From Mesaphorura yosii (Eukaryota; Arthropoda; Collembola; Poduromorpha; Tullbergiidae), in assembly GCA_009869945.1 (NCBI GenBank), contig WIXG01000024.1:124001-188000 (forward strand): a stretch of DNA of 64,000 nt, given 5' to 3'. The position numbers and the translations under genes are program-made. Below, piece by piece: positions 12,001 through 27,300 of the stretch. Every line of letters starts with the position of its first letter. The first letter of the stretch is position 1. The notes under the pieces are model-generated. The model was given only the letters and a program-made list of their open reading frames with translations, did not search any database and was not told where the DNA came from.

Positions 12001-15000
12001 CACATTTATTATGTGTATATGAAGAGAGGGCTCGGATATAGGTAATTAAGTCAAAAGCACTTGTACATTACAGTGCTTCAGACAACCAGACACGACTCGT
12101 GCACTTAGCATTGGCTGAAATTGCAGACGTCGCTGATATATTTTACTGTCACGAAATTTCACTTTGATTCACGACCTGAGTGTGCAAGTTCGGTAAGCTC
12201 GGAAAAGAGCACGAACGCTTTGTGAAGGGAAATGCCAAAAATGAAATTAGCATGGAAGGAGAGGCAACTCTGATACTAATCTTGTTTAAAGTTAAGACGA
12301 GACAAGGCAGGAACTGACATATGATGATGGAGCCAGACTTTCTAGTCTTCTGCCTCCTTTTCAAACACTCTGAACGCTGCTCATCCACAAAACTGCTGCG
12401 TTCAAACCTAACTTTCTCATTTATAACTCGATAAGAGCGAAATCTCTTGAACAAATCAATCTCCTGCTAAAGAAATAAATGTGTTTCACGTATTACGACT
12501 CAAACGTTAACACAAGTCCTCTGAGCACTGTGATGAGTGTCGGCGAAGCTTGTTGCAACCAAGACACGCTCCATTGGCTTGATGTGTTGAGCTTGAGTGG
12601 TAAGTGAAAGCACAAATGAACCAGCACTCAGCTCATTAAACCGGCGCAAATTGACTTTACGCCCACTTCCGAAATACTTGCACTTGTCGCGTCGATTCTA
12701 CTCGGGGCTCAATTACTGCCTCGTAATCCTCGACTACTCCCATGAACTTTGATATCACGGATATCGAAAAATGTGAGTTGTCTTTGAAGATTCAAACCCC
12801 GTCGTCACAGTGAAAGAGCTCATGAAATCCTCAATTTGAACGGAATTAGCTTCAGGCGTGAGGAATTGAGAGAATTTGTTACAGAATCGGTTGATATTTT
12901 CTAATATTAATAAAACTGAGCATTCAATACACAACAACCACTTAGTACGTACTGAGAAAAGAGCGACTGTCGAGCATGATTGTATGAATAATTAGATTCA
13001 GCTTGACCTACGTTTAACACCACCATGAAAACCAATGGTCGTGGTCGGCCAACAAAAACAGTCATATCATCTATCTTCCCAACATGCGAGCATCTGTCCA
13101 ATGAGATTCTATTTTTCCTAAATCATGGACTTTCACACATTCTCAATAATGGAGCGAAAGTAATGTTTGAAACTGTTTATTTGTGGATAAGACACTTTCT
13201 TTTGTACGGAACGAGAGTCGTGGTAACGCGTATCATCATGTAGTGCAGTCGACCACTCTTTGACACGATAACTGGCGAATCTTTATCCAGAAAGACCAAA
13301 AATCGGCTGCGTTCATAATGAGTGCCTTCAACTCTGATTTAACTCCAGGATACCCGCTCGTCTTGCGTGCCTCTCGAAATTGCTATTATTATTTATTGCT
13401 TCAGGTCGTACTTCTGACTCTGAGTGTCATAGTTCTTTCATCTCTCCGCTTCGTACGTGGCCGGAGAAAGACAGAAAAGTTGAGCACCATTGAACCCACA
13501 GATGAGCAAATGTTCGTGACATGAGATTTCAACGAACGCGGTGAAATGGCAAAAGCGTACCTTTACCACCTGAATTTGTTCTCCGCATAAAGTAGGATTA
13601 TGAATCAAACGCCTGCAATGTCTGAGACGAAATTTAGAAGCATAAATTCGCATAATTGTAATTCATATGGGGAGATTAAAATAATCCCACCCAGTGTGCA
13701 ATGTCTAGCGGAAAAACGTTCTCGAACTTGGAACTTCCCACTGCAACGCTTGCTGAGCGCAAATATTTCATACATAAAACATACTTTTTGAGCAGGTAAT
13801 TCAATTTTCCGATTCGGATTCAGACTCTCAGCCCTCTTTACGGCCCCACATTGAATTGAAATACTCGAAACTGAATTTGAAATAGTCCTGAACCTGGAAA
13901 AGGCTGGGACGGAAAATTGATTTATGTGAATACAAACCCGGCATCCATAAATTTCCCAGATTTAGCTAATCAATAGCTCGGATTGGGTTTCAGGATCGCC
14001 TCTCATCAGAAGTATGAAACCAAAATTCCCGAGCTGATCGATCCCAACATTACGCAATGCTCTGAGATAGGAGCTCGACTTGTTTTATCAATTACAGCAA
14101 GCAAATCCAATTTCCATCAACAATTGAATTGAATTACGGTCGCTTCTTCTTGGAACCAATTCAACTGAGCAGTTGCAAGTCAATTCTGCATGTTGATTTT
14201 TTCATTACAAATTGTTGAAGCAGAATATAACAATAATGGTACAGAACTGGAATGCACTAGCTATAATAGTAACCGAAGAATTGCATTTACAGAATGACAT
14301 TTTACATTCAACTCATCCTCAATATTACGAAAATTACATTTCTTTTATCTCTTAAACTTTCGGTCTAGAATTGTGAATTTTTCAAAGTTTTTGTGTGGTC
14401 TGCCCTTGCATGCCACTGTTTCTATTTTGCAGTTGGGACTGAGCCTGCGGTTGAGGCTGCACTTGTTTTCGCTAAATATATACGCACATTAAAATGGTGG
14501 CCCAGACTCTGGGCCCAGAGAGGACAGAGGAGGCGACCAAGTAATGTAATGAAACCCTGCACATTTATAAATAGTGTACGCATTATGAATGAGAAAACTT
14601 TCCCCGTTTTTCGCCTTCGTACATATTAAAGTTTACTGACTCGACTTTGGGTCGGGTGTAAGGCGAAGTATCAATGTCATACTACTAATAATATGAATAA
14701 TCATAAGAATACAAATGACGTACAAAACAAGGAACCGAATGAGGTTACCAGAGTCAAAGCCCAAGTTTTCGATTCAGGAAGCGTGAAAAAGTCATTACTC
14801 TTCAAATTTCTCTGTCTCTTGGCATTGTTCTTTGGTTCTAATCTGAAATGGGTCCGGAGCGGAGTGCTGCTGCTGAGACCAAGACATGCCTTGAAGGAAG
14901 GACGTGAAGGTGTGATGCGTGCCTGGTTTAGATCGAGTTGTAAAGTGGTTATGAGTTCGAGAGCTCTCCTTCGTGGAATTGGGAAGAGGCGATTTCTGCC

Positions 15001-18000
15001 TCCATACCCCGTGCAGACTTACTTGTGAGTCCGTATACTTCAGGAATAGTGGAAAAAGGCACGTTTGGTTGACACTTTGATTGCATAGCATCATTCCTAA
15101 ATGAATTTCCCGTGCTGACTTGATTTAAATTCCTGTCCGTAAATTTCGTGCAGCCTTGAGTCTCATATCCTTTAACTGGGTGCGATTACAGCACAATAGC
15201 GTTCTCTCGGTGGAGTTATTGAGGCACGAAAGCGACACAGATTAATCGATCTCGTGGCAGATCAATCAAATCAAATTGGCTTTGCCACGTACTCTGGAAT
15301 GACTAATGAGAAACAGCATGTGACGAGGCTGATATGAAAGAATTCTGGTACTTTGTGTGATTGGGATTCCTTCCTCCCGGATTATGTTGATGATATGCAA
15401 GTGAGGCAGTGAGGTGAAAGACTTAAGTGTTGGAGGCGTGCAGAACTTTGGAGGAATTCATGCATTACAAACTTTATTTCATCATAACAATAATAACGTC
15501 TCAATCTCATAGCCTCTCCAAGCGTTGGCATATGCATGGGAAGAGGCAAGAGAGGAGCGAATTGTCATTTCATTTCTCTCGACCTTTTTTCCTGCCGCCG
15601 TGCCGTGCAGTATCCTGAGACACAGAAAACTACATCTGTCTCTGACTTTGAATGAGATTTTTGATTAGTTCAAAAGAATAGTTTTTCAAATCCTATATTG
15701 TATTATTACTCTTCGTTCCCTCTTCCACATTTGTTTGTCAATCCCACGAAATTCACTACAGACACGAGTTTGCATAAACTCAAGCTTTTGTGAAAAGCCA
15801 TCTCATTTCCTTCTGGTCATACGCCGTGCCCTGCGCTTCGGCTTTGCTCGCATCTCGTCCATTCCGATTCCGCTTCAATTCTCTCACTTCAACTTTCAAT
15901 CCCATGCGTTCCGCTGCAAACATTTCACAGTCCCAAATCAAATATGAATTTTAATAAAATAAAAGTAGGAAGAAAATTCGAATTCCCAAATCATACTAGG
16001 CTAGTATCATAAAACATTAAAATGCAGTGGATAAAGTTTTCAAACTTCCTTGAAAGAAGTTGCTGCAAAGACTGTTGAAGGTCGTAGACGCGAATTTAAC
16101 ACAATGACCATTGGGACTTTACGCGCGGAATGAGAATGCAAGCAGCCATTCACGGGTTCTGGGTTTCGCTAAATTAATTTGCTATAATGTGTGGTAGTTT
16201 TTTCCTCAAATTTGAACACTCGCGGGGTGTAAAATGAACTAAAACTAAGCAAACTTTGCTGACGCGAACCTAGATTTATAAGTTGCGCGTGGTGGAAGGA
16301 CGCCAGAGTTCAGTAAAATCTCACAGGAGCTAGGATAATTGCCACTAATTTAATTACTAAAGTATTTAGTCTGTCTCACATGTTTCGCATGTGATGCAGA
16401 GGATTTTAATTACACCCTCAAAAGTTTGCAATATATTTTTCTAACATTTTTCAGAGCTGATATTTTATTAACATTTCATATGTAGCAAAAGCAAACTTCT
16501 CGATGTACAAAATTCTGTAATAGGGATGATCTAACCTTAGCTTTGGAAAAGCTTCTTAAATGCTTCATAGATTAGTAATTGCAACGTTTATTGGTTGAAA
16601 TTTCTAGTCAGCAGACAGGAATTGACAACACCAAAACTACACAGCCAGTATGCTCAGATTTGGTGTGACTTACTTATTGAATATTATTTCAGAAATATTA
16701 CTTATTTCAAGTTAAGATAGTCGGGAAAATAAAGGGATAGAGTGGAAGACGACGGAAGTGTTTTAATTCCATTCAGTTTTTGCCTGTGTGAAGACATTCA
16801 TCTCAAGTAAAAGAGAGATTTTGCAGCGAGTGGCTATAAAGTGATCCACGTTTAGTGAAATTGGTAATCCTCGCGACACTGCATATGCCGAGGACTCGAC
16901 ATTAGTGTTACTGCATTTTCAGTTTCAAAATTGCCCGTAATAATAATAGCAATAATGTTTTCCGACTTCACGCCGATTCCGAATGAGGTTCCTATCTGCA
17001 TACTGCTGCTGCTGAGTAATCGAGCACCTCAGAATCAACTTCTCCTGGAGAAGCCTGATAATTCAATACCATGGACTCCAAGTCAACGTTTTATTTCCCT
17101 CTGACTCCTCCGAACTCTATACTAGCCCTGGGATAAAGTCACTCCCTGAGCTGTCAGCCTATCGGCCGAACAAGGCGCCTGTGCGCTACTCTCAGCCTGA
17201 GACTTCGATGCGGTTTTATGACAAAAGATTATGATGTGATATGGAGTATGGAGCTTTGCAGAATACAGAAAGAGTAGTTAAAAGCAGATCATAAGAACCT
17301 CGTCTGGAGCAGCAGAAGAAAAGGATGATGATGGATATTCCGTTTTCAGAAAAAAATGCAAAGAAAATAGAAGACAAAGCATTTCAGACTTTAGAAATGT
17401 TCATCGATTTGATTCTTCTAATAAATACTACCATCAAGCTACTACGCGGAGTATGGGGTCTGTATTCTTTCTCTCATTGCTGCTGGTAGGAGAGGTCACA
17501 ACTCGGCATGTGCTGGTTCCACAACTTGTCTTCCATCTTCCATCTTTCGCTTCATTTTTACTGTGACTTCCGTTTTCCTTCGTCTCTCCTTTCTCAGCCC
17601 TTGTCCATGGCGCCGTGCTGACTTTTTGCCGTCAGGTCAATAATTATTTAGGCCTTGCATCTTGGTTGCGTCAATTATGGTAGCTCACTCAATTATCGAT
17701 TATAAAGGTTTACTATTCATTTACTATCGGCATGAGAAATGACAAGCATGTTTAGCCAAATTTCAATCTTATGATCATTTTAATGCCCCAACTTATGGCT
17801 TGGCCATAATTCAAGACAAGGCGTGAAGTAGAATCTGAGCAGATGTCCGCACGTAAACAGACGAGTTTAATGTCTGGAAACTTCTGCAATTTAATGAGAT
17901 CACATTAATCACCGATATAAAAATTTACATGACAATAACAAGCCATATAATGTGTGGTCATAAAACGGCAACCCATTCGCCATTCACCTCGCCGTCAAAG

Positions 18001-21000
18001 TTGATAGCTTTCTACACTGTTGCCGATCTCGAATAAAAGCAGAGGCCAAACCTTAAAAAGTCAGTGGGATGACATGAGCATGACATAAAAGTACAGTCTT
18101 CATCAGCACATGGAAATGCTTGTCGCAGCACATTCTCTCGTTCCGGTTGATGGCGACGTAATAATTGAGGACACCAGGGCCAGGAAAGAGCAAGAGTGTC
18201 GTCAGAGTACGGGCTTTAAAAGAATGTAATTAAACATTTACGACGCTCACTCTCTGCCTTGACGCTGGGCACAGCGAAGGTTGAATTGCTAATCCATTCC
18301 TAAACGTTATTGCGCTGAAGCATACTGACTCGGCATTATTCTGCGTCCTGTAAAGAAAGCAACCACAGAGGCATGAAGCAAACAGGATGCGAATAAATAC
18401 AGGATGCCATTCATTGACTTTCTTCCAGAAACTTATTTTCATAAAAGCAACAGCGAAATTCGTGTGAGCTGTAATTTTCTAATTAGTTTGGGTTAATTTC
18501 AGAACTACTCTTATTATGCCTGTCTTGCCTTTCTGCATTTCTTGTCCATCATGGATCCGAAGCTAGAATAGTAGTGACTGAGAGACGTGACCTCCTCGCT
18601 TTGAATCGGGCTTTCAGACTTGTTCGAAACACAGAATAAAGATATGGAAATCTGAAAAGACGACGAGAACGAGAGATTTCTTATTTATCCGTGAATTAAC
18701 GACCGTACGTGTGTGGTCTCGAAGTTAATGGGACGGGGAAATCAGGACACAGGAGCGAGCATGCATATTAATGTCGCTAGAGAGTCGCGACTACTGTCGT
18801 CGCACCAGCCGGAACTAACCACATACCATTACGATCTTGTCCTTGTGCGTGTTGGTCCGTTGGTTTTGCAGTAACGAACAGAGACAATGAACCCTCATCC
18901 GAACACTTGCAAAGAAGAGCTCCATAAAAGCGACAATTAGAAGCTGTCGTAAGCCGAGATGGGGAAGAAGCAGCGGGGAAATGAGAGCCCAAGTGTTGAG
19001 CTAAGCTTCGATCTCGCCAATTTACCACCTCCAGCATGGTGTTAGTGTCTGAAAATATTAGGCAAGAGCTGGTTGTTTCGACAGAAGTTTAGTTAAATCC
19101 TGTCCTTATTTGGTTTTTAACCGAATGATCTTTTAAAACTATTTTATGCTGTCTTGTAATCGTTGCAGGCCATTATTGAGATTAGTTGGCATTACTCGAA
19201 CGCACTCACGTATGAAATAGGGCATTTAGACGAGGATCTTATCACGCACATCGCGTAATGGTAAGTGTTACGAGACGCGCCTCGTTCGGTGTGGAGTAGG
19301 CCTTGTAAATGCCTCGTAAAATGAAAGAAAGTGCAATCATGAAATATTCAGGCATTGCCTAATCTCTGACTCGCTGGAATCTGTGACGAGACGCGTGCCT
19401 TTAACCATTTTACCACGTCGGTGCTGCGTAATGCAATCGTTTGGTGTTAGAAAGGAATCTCGTATAGTTTTATTTTTATTCAGTTGAGTTGATGGCCTTG
19501 TCGTAAAACGTTTCCGTCATCCAGTATGGCAATGAAAATCGAGCTTTGGAATCTGGTGTCATTGTCGGTTTAATTTTGATCACATTCATTAGCCTCCTAA
19601 CAATAGCAAACATTAATAGCTCAGGAGGAAGAGGGGCGGTTTATTACATAATCAAGACATTTTACTGCCTCCTTATTCTGCAAAAATGTGTACCATCTAT
19701 GTAGCTTATTTCTACCGAGCCATCCAACTTTCCGTAACGACCTAATTAGTGTACAGCAATAATTAAGTCTACCGAGAATGGTTATTCGATACGGAGGCAA
19801 GATGTCCTTTTGTTTAAAACCAGCATTCATGCGATGCGCAGATTGAACTCGTAAAGGAAATTACTTCAAGGGCGACGCGGCGGCCGAAATCTTTACGGCT
19901 TGATCGGCTGACGGGCAACCGTCGACAAATAATTTACATCAAAACGAGCAAATTGCAGTGGCCAGGCCGTAACTCACATGTTCGCCTTGCACAAGTGCTT
20001 TTTCTTCGTGTTTAATGAACTTTGGAAAGGTGTCAGAGTGGAGAGTCTCGGCGAGTTCGCACTTTAAGGTTCCATTTTTATTATTTACAGTGACAATATA
20101 ATAATGTGTAATACACACTGCCGAGCTTCGTAAAATAAATAAAATACTCTTAGGTTGCAGAAATGTTTCTAAACAAAAGAAGACGGAAAAAGTACAAATG
20201 GGATTTGCCAAGATTGTAAAGTGTATTTCTTATTTGTCTTTTCTTCGCTCTAGCTCGCTTCGGTCCTCACTTCCTTCGCTCGAATTCTTGTACACGATTT
20301 CATTAGGCATTTTTACCACGTCCCAGGGTGGTTATTTCAGCAATTTTCTTTCTTCCTCACTACTTACTTATATTTTTAGTAACTCGCCGACGTTCTGGCC
20401 GCTTTGCCCGCTCTGCCGGAAAGCACGACCATCCTCAAAATTTTCTTCACTATAATACAAAATGTTAAGAGGTTATGAGGCGCTGGACTGGATCTTAGCT
20501 AAATCAGGCTTGCCCTCAATGCAATACAGCGGATTATATAATTTCTCAGATTCACGCCCTCGAAAAGCCTTAAAGTGCCTTTACTGAACGATTGGCTCCC
20601 AGCTAACTGTCTACGGAATTCGTTCAACTCTGTTCTTCAATGCTCATGATGGTATCTCTCATATCAGCCAGTAACAGCTCAGATCCGAAGCCCGTTTTCG
20701 GTTTCTATGTTTCATCGTGGTTTAAAGAGAAACGCCGCGCTTCTCAATTTAAATTACAACTCCAGCTCAAGCGGTATTTGAGAGGGGCTGGACGCTCGTG
20801 ATGTTTGCACAATTTGTGAAATCGAAGATTTTAAGTGCACTGAAAGCAGTCGCGTTCTACGCGAGGAGAAAACCATTTTCAAAAGAAAACAACGTGTGAA
20901 TTTAATTTGCATATAAAATTTTGCGCTTCTTTGTGAGATCAGATAATTGAATAATGAGATTAGCCAACCTTCTTTTATTTGTCACCTTCCTCATTCCATT

Positions 21001-24000
21001 CAGCGCATCTAGTCAGATTTTCGGAATTCTACCACGTTGAGCGCCTGGCTAAAGTTCAAAGCACATCCGGCAGCATGTCAACGGCTCCGTAAATGAAGAC
21101 AAACGAAAACTGCGTGACAGAGTAAACTGTAGGCAAGACTCAACTACTTCGTACGTTCGTACAGAACGACTATGAGTTGATAAGTCTGTATGTTAGTTGC
21201 GTATTCAAGAATTAGGTACATCACACTATTTTTAAAAGGATCCGAGACCGATCCAGCAGAGCAGTAGCTTTTCCACAGAATTTGGTTTTACATATTTTCT
21301 GATAATATTGACAAATTGATGGAACTTGTAAACATCCTCCTCCAGTTAAAACTACACTTCGCAGAGCACTCAGAACAATGTGAGCCCATCCCTGGAAGGG
21401 AGCGTGCTGGAAGTTTTATTTGAGATGCGGCGTTATTGACACATGCATCTTTATTCCTTGTGTAGTGAGGACAGAGAAAGGATTGAAAGTTGTTGCTTTC
21501 ATCAGGTCCATAGCAGCATGAAAACAATTCGTACGTCAGACGTAACGAAAGACAAGGATAAATAAAAGCATTGGATCGGATTTGCGCCGAGCTGGTCACA
21601 GTGGTAACCAGATAAATGCGGCGCTTTGTTCCTTGCCCATGTTAGGAAATTCACAAATTCCACTGACGCATGATTTCTTATTTTTACCGTCCGTTTTCCA
21701 AGAAGCTCAAAGTTGTCGCAAATCCAGCGACTTCGATGTCGAGCAGGGCCAAAAGTGTTGAATATCCAGCTCTTAAATGGAAGCCAAACAGAAACGCAAA
21801 CGCCAAATAGAAATGTATGGATGACAGCCAACTGGATCTGAAGCTGTGGTTTGGTGTGTCCCGAAGATGCTATAGATTTTGAGTATGGTTCACATCATAA
21901 AGTTCGATAAGTTTCCCAAGTGTAAAATCCTTTGTAACATCAAAAGCTGCAAGTTAAAAGAAAAACTGTAAATGCGATGAACAGGAGAGAAGCGAAAGTA
22001 GCATTATTATGTTCGTTCTATTACACACAGGCACCATTCAGGACACAATGCACGGTGCGGTGCAAGACAAGGTGAGTTCGCATATGTGAAGATTGAGTGT
22101 GAAAAGAGGATCACCTGGCCAGAAAAAAGCCCAAAACTTTCCCTTGCTTTTACTTTTCATTCTCCAACTTATCTCAGGGAAAGTGTAGATTGCGTCTCAC
22201 GCCGACAGTGGGATTTGCATGCCTTTCCTTTTACTAAGTGGAATGTGCGACGTGTCTCGTGCAGCGATAAAGGCGTTCTCCTCGCCGAAGCTGAGATGCG
22301 AACACCAAAGACTCTGGATAATCTCGAGCGCTGTACGCAGCAAATATTGGCCCAATGAATGCAAGCCATCATATTCTATCCGCATTTTAGTTGATCCTAA
22401 AGTCGAAAAGTGCATGGTGGGGCGCAATGGAAAAGTGAGTCAAAGTTTTCAAGTCCAACGACTTCTTTTGGCGCGTAACAACGGAGTTGAAAGGAACGCG
22501 GGTCGGTGGTAAGTGGTTGCTACTCACAGATTGTAAATCAGGAGATGTGGATGCATTCAGCGATGAATGATTCGTCGTGACAGGAAAGCGAAGAAACGGA
22601 GAAGATGGGACAAAAAGAAAGGGAACTTTCTAGGCCAAGTTGTTGGCTGATGAATGTCCTCCGGTTTGGTTCTGAAAAGAATTGAATAAGAAGCAGAAAA
22701 GAACGAGACAAGAAAACGGACGACGACGGAAAGGAGCGTCACACCGCACGCACTCACAAAAATCAAGAGCGGTGGAAAGGCATTCGGCAGTGCCAACGGC
22801 CTTTGGTCTCATTTTATTATTCTGCTTCTCTCATCTCCGTTCCTGCTTTATATTTGACTCTCGAGTTGATTTGAAATTGTGTACATGCCTTTCATCATTT
22901 CATTGCATGCAAATCCAAAATAAGTGGCAGTAAAGTGTCCGTAGCCAGTCTGGTTGCAGGCGCTGCATTTTGTCAAAACGAAAGGGCATTTTGCGCAGAA
23001 TGTCAACATACAATCGAAGACAAGAAATGTGGACGAAAAGAAGGGAAAGGAACAGGGACTCGTTCACATATTTCTCAAATTGTAGATAGAGGAATTAAGA
23101 GCGAAGCCAGAAGTGAAAGCAGCTAGATTAGACTGCTGCAATCCATAATATTGTGTTCTTGCACAACTTCTCGCACACAGTTGAGCGTAGCAGAATTGTA
23201 CAAGCGAGGAGAGATACTTCTTTTTGTGCCAGTTTCACAAGTTAAGGCTGTGTTGTGCCGGAGTGAGCAGAACACGGAATCAGTCGAGAGCCAAGTGCCT
23301 TCGCCATTTCTCGTTTGGCTTTCTCTTCTCTCCACTTTTCATTTCGTGCAGAGACTTCTCCATAAACAGTATACCATTTGAGTATAGCCACCCAGCGTGC
23401 CCGAGGAAGCGAAGCAGGGCAGAGAGAAAGCAGTCGACTTGTGCGCGGTGCTCCACTAGTACACTTTTGTACCCTTTTCTCCGGCCTAGCACCAGGAACA
23501 GGCCCACGATCATATTAGGATCCAATCTATTCATTCTCAACACAACCACTACTCATCAAGCGCAAACTTTTCTATCTTTCGGTTCGGTTTTTCTCTTGCA
23601 CCACTCTAATTTTCTGTTTTCATCGCAGCCAGAAACGACTGACGAAAGGAAGAAATCCGTTCATTTCTCAGCTCAGCTCAAGTTTGATGGAATTGATTCT
23701 CGTTGTTTTCTTCGATTTTCTCTACTTCACGACAGAAAAGTGCTGTCAGCCAAAGTTTGATTAGAAACGGTGCCATTCTACTCTGGCGTGAAATATTTTT
23801 GTGAATTATACCTTCACGCGGTGCTTCAAGGGTGACGTGCACCCAAATTAAAATATGCCTTGTGACTGAGAGAAAGCAGGATCCTGCCGAGGTTTCTCAC
23901 TCCCCAACGACCAACTCCTCGATTAAGCACCTTTAGGGCCAACGTGCACCTATCCATGGAATTGGCTTCGTTTCGTGATTAATATAGCTTAAGTTATTTC

Positions 24001-24056
24001 TTGTTCAAATTTTGCTGAGTTTATCATTTCCTTTTCTTTTTTCTGGATTATGTCAG
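9024..24056. other. Long AT-rich spacer between the two nAChR genes
   Basis: About 15 kb with no recognisable gene, RNA or transposon. Reading frames up to about 138 codons occur on both strands (for example 9748-10110 plus, 11461-11877 plus, 11427-11813 minus). That length is expected by chance at this base composition, and none shows a known motif. The last kilobases must hold the promoter and untranslated exon(s) of copy 2. Confidence 0.6.
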
Positions 24057-24337
24057 CTATCGTTTTTCTCGCCATTAAAACGCGGTAACGAAGAAAAGTG
24101 TGCGATTCGCATGCAACAAATATCAAGACTCACACCATGTGTGTTCTTTCATGGATTGCGGTGTTACTCATGTCATCCGCCTGTGTCTGGTCGCCTGTTT
24201 TGTCTGGAAATCCGGACGCCAAGCGTCTGTACGACGACTTGCTCTCAAATTATAACAAGCTGGTTCGACCCGTCAATAGCACTTCAGATATTCTTGAAGT
24301 GAGGATAAGACTTCGATTGTCTCAACTGATAGATGTG
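24057..24337 (+). other. First coding exon of nAChR copy 2 (5'UTR, signal peptide)
   Basis: A long pyrimidine-rich tract ends in TGTCAG|C at 24056. This suggests the exon is internal, with at least one untranslated exon upstream. ATG at 24137 sits in CACACCATGTG and opens a hydrophobic leader ([14 protein letters not shown]). The mature N-terminus follows ([16 protein letters not shown]). The exon ends at a GTAAGT donor. Confidence 0.8.
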
Positions 24338-27300
24338 GTAAGTCTCAAACTTCTCAAGCATTTGATGCACGAGCCATTTCTTATTATGCGTTCCTTATAC
24401 GCATTTTACTGTATGCATTTTGCTTCCGTTTATAGAGAATTCTTCGAACGCATTTGATAAAATTGTTTTAAGGAATTTAAGTAATTTCATGAGTAATTAA
24501 CACGAAAAGAAGAGGCGCTAATGAATGAAACCAGAGAAGAAATCAGGAAGAGCAAGAGAGCAAACACGAAAGGAAATTGGTCTCATTTATCATGAAAAAT
24601 AAATTAAGGAAAGTTTAATGAAAATGAAGGGAAAAGTTTACGCGCTTGTATTTGTTCTTCCGTGCTTATTAATGACACAAGAAATTTCACAAATGTGTAA
24701 ATTTGGCGAATGATATCGTGTAACATGGCCAAACCTCGACACTCGTGCATGTGCTCCGGCGAAAAGACGATTTTCACTAATTGAACACATTTTCGCCTCC
24801 GTCTTTCTTCAATCTACATTCCTGCCTCTGATTTCCTAGAAAATTCACAGTCAATTCATTTCCTACGAAAACCAACGCATACGGAGACATTTCACAGCGC
24901 CAAATTTGCTTCAGGACACAAGGACCTGAATTTGTGTGTTTATCGAACTCATTCTCCATGTAACATTTATTCTGCTTCCTTTCCTTTGAATATCCAATTT
25001 AGTACTTCGCCTTTAGCTTCCATACCGCAGCCACGTTATTAATTGCTAGCTTCATGCGACTTTAATTGTCGGGGAAGAATTACGAATTATGAAGGTTTAC
25101 GATGTAGGCTCAGAAATTTGAAGCTTTGCCAAGGGCACGGGCAAATAACTTAAAAGCCGAGTTCCTGTTGTGCATAGGCCTGCATTTGTGAAGCACGCCT
25201 AAAGAACCCATTTTGACGTATATTTTGTGAGTGATCATGAATCTTATTATGGGAGTACGAGCCAAATGCAGCAAGGCGCCAGGAGCATCTTGTCAAGCGA
25301 TATCTCATGTCTCCGAGGCATGAACTCGGAGTTCGTTTGTTCAGCAGATCCGCAGAATTTGTGAATACAAAAAATATGATTTACGGGAGCCGATATTTTC
25401 TCCAGCGGTAGCATTTGGTCAAATTGATACTTGATTTCATCATACATATATTATGTTGTGGGATGTCAAAATATATGTCTTGTCAGGCATAATATCATTA
25501 GCATCATGTGTATGCAATGCACAGATTCCCGAGAGCTGCAGGCAGTTTTGTACTCAAACCACCTCAATCGAACGAAGTGGAAATCGAATCAAATTTGAAA
25601 CGCACTCAAGTAGAAAGCCGAGGCGTACTTGTGCAAAAAAAACGTCTTCTTCCGAACCATCATGGTGCACCCGACGACTGGAAAGGTTAACGGACGCTCG
25701 AGTCTGCTTGCCCTCGTCGCTTCCATTCATCATGCTGCTAAGGAGTAAAGTGTAAACTTCCTTGCGTTATCCCTCAAATTCATTTCAATTTAATCGAAGA
25801 AAATGCAATAATTGAATCAATATAAGTTCTAATACTCATTGTGCAATGTACATGCCGTTTTGTACATTTCTTGATGAAAGAGTATACGTAAATTGCAGTA
25901 ATACATGAGATTTATGACAAATCCATAACATGGCAGCATTACAAAGACGTAATACAGTATTGATCTGATTAAGGCTGGCCTCCTCCTTTTCATAAGCAAT
26001 AACTCGGCAAACACAACACGCAAGCTATAAAAGACATAAAGAAGGATGGTATGATTCCCACGAATTTTTAGAAAAAGGTGATTGCATTTGGATTTTTTTC
26101 TATTTTTCTCTCCTCAAGTGCCCATAACGTGGTATCACGAAGGCGCTGAGTACAAAAACTAGGAGCTGAGCTGTCTAATCTTAATGCATGCGATGCCATT
26201 CTTGAGAAAGCTCGTTCTCACATTACTTACGCACACCTTTCTCTCGTTCGCGGATTACGTTCGCGTTACATTATGAAGGTAATTCATTTTGGTTTATGTA
26301 TGTACAGCTCTGCTGAGGTTGAGGAAATATCTCGAGAACAAGTGGTGTAATGTGCCCTTTCACTTTTTCATGTGTGGCAAGGTGAAGTTGAGCGGCAGTT
26401 TGAAGGAAAATGATCAATCTTGCTTTCTTTCGCGTCTCTTGTCTTCCATATGTATATTTAGTCAAACTATCTGACGCTTATATCTGCTTATTGTGCAGCA
26501 GTAATAATGTAGTAGTTTCTTGAATTCGCTGCAACTTTCCCCGGAATATAATACATCACTCGACTAAGACTGGAGTACAAGCAGGGAGTAATGACTGTCT
26601 AACATGTGTACCCAGTCAGCAAGTTGGAGAATGCTTCGGCATGCCAGTATTTATAGAAAGCGCATTTCCCAGCTCCTTCCTCTCTTTTTTGTTTTCATTT
26701 TCCGTCCGTCCTTTCCTCGGCTCCGCAGATGAAATCGTGTAGTTGAAAAACGATACGCAATCAAAATCACAACCTAACCCGTACTTTGTTGCTCTTCGTT
26801 TCGTAATGGAGACCTGTGCGCTGCGCTCGTATCTGATTCCACGAGAGAGGCGACTGCAGCAGTAAATAAGATATTGAAAACAAACACGAGACTGAAAGTA
26901 AAGTCTGGCCTCTTTTCTCTTTCTCTTGCAGAATTTGAAGAACCAAATCATGACAACCAATTTATGGGTGGAACAGGTAAGCAAGGCACTGTATTGCCTC
27001 CAAATTAATGTGCTCAGTTCGGTAATGCAATTTACCAGGAGAGAAAGCACTCTCACTCTCTCCTGAGTACACTTTCTTGTCCGAATTACTCGTTCGTAAT
27101 TAGATGAATTTTTGCGGGCAGGCGCCAGAGCGAGAAAGATGACAGGAGAAAATTAAAGTTTTGCTATTTTCTCCGAGCCTCGTCTTCAATCATCCATTTC
27201 ACTAATTAGTTGCAAGGAAAAGAAGAGCATGTACATTTGGAATGGTTGCCATTAATCTTTTCTCCAATTTCCTGTCTACCTTTGTGGAGGGAACGTTGAG

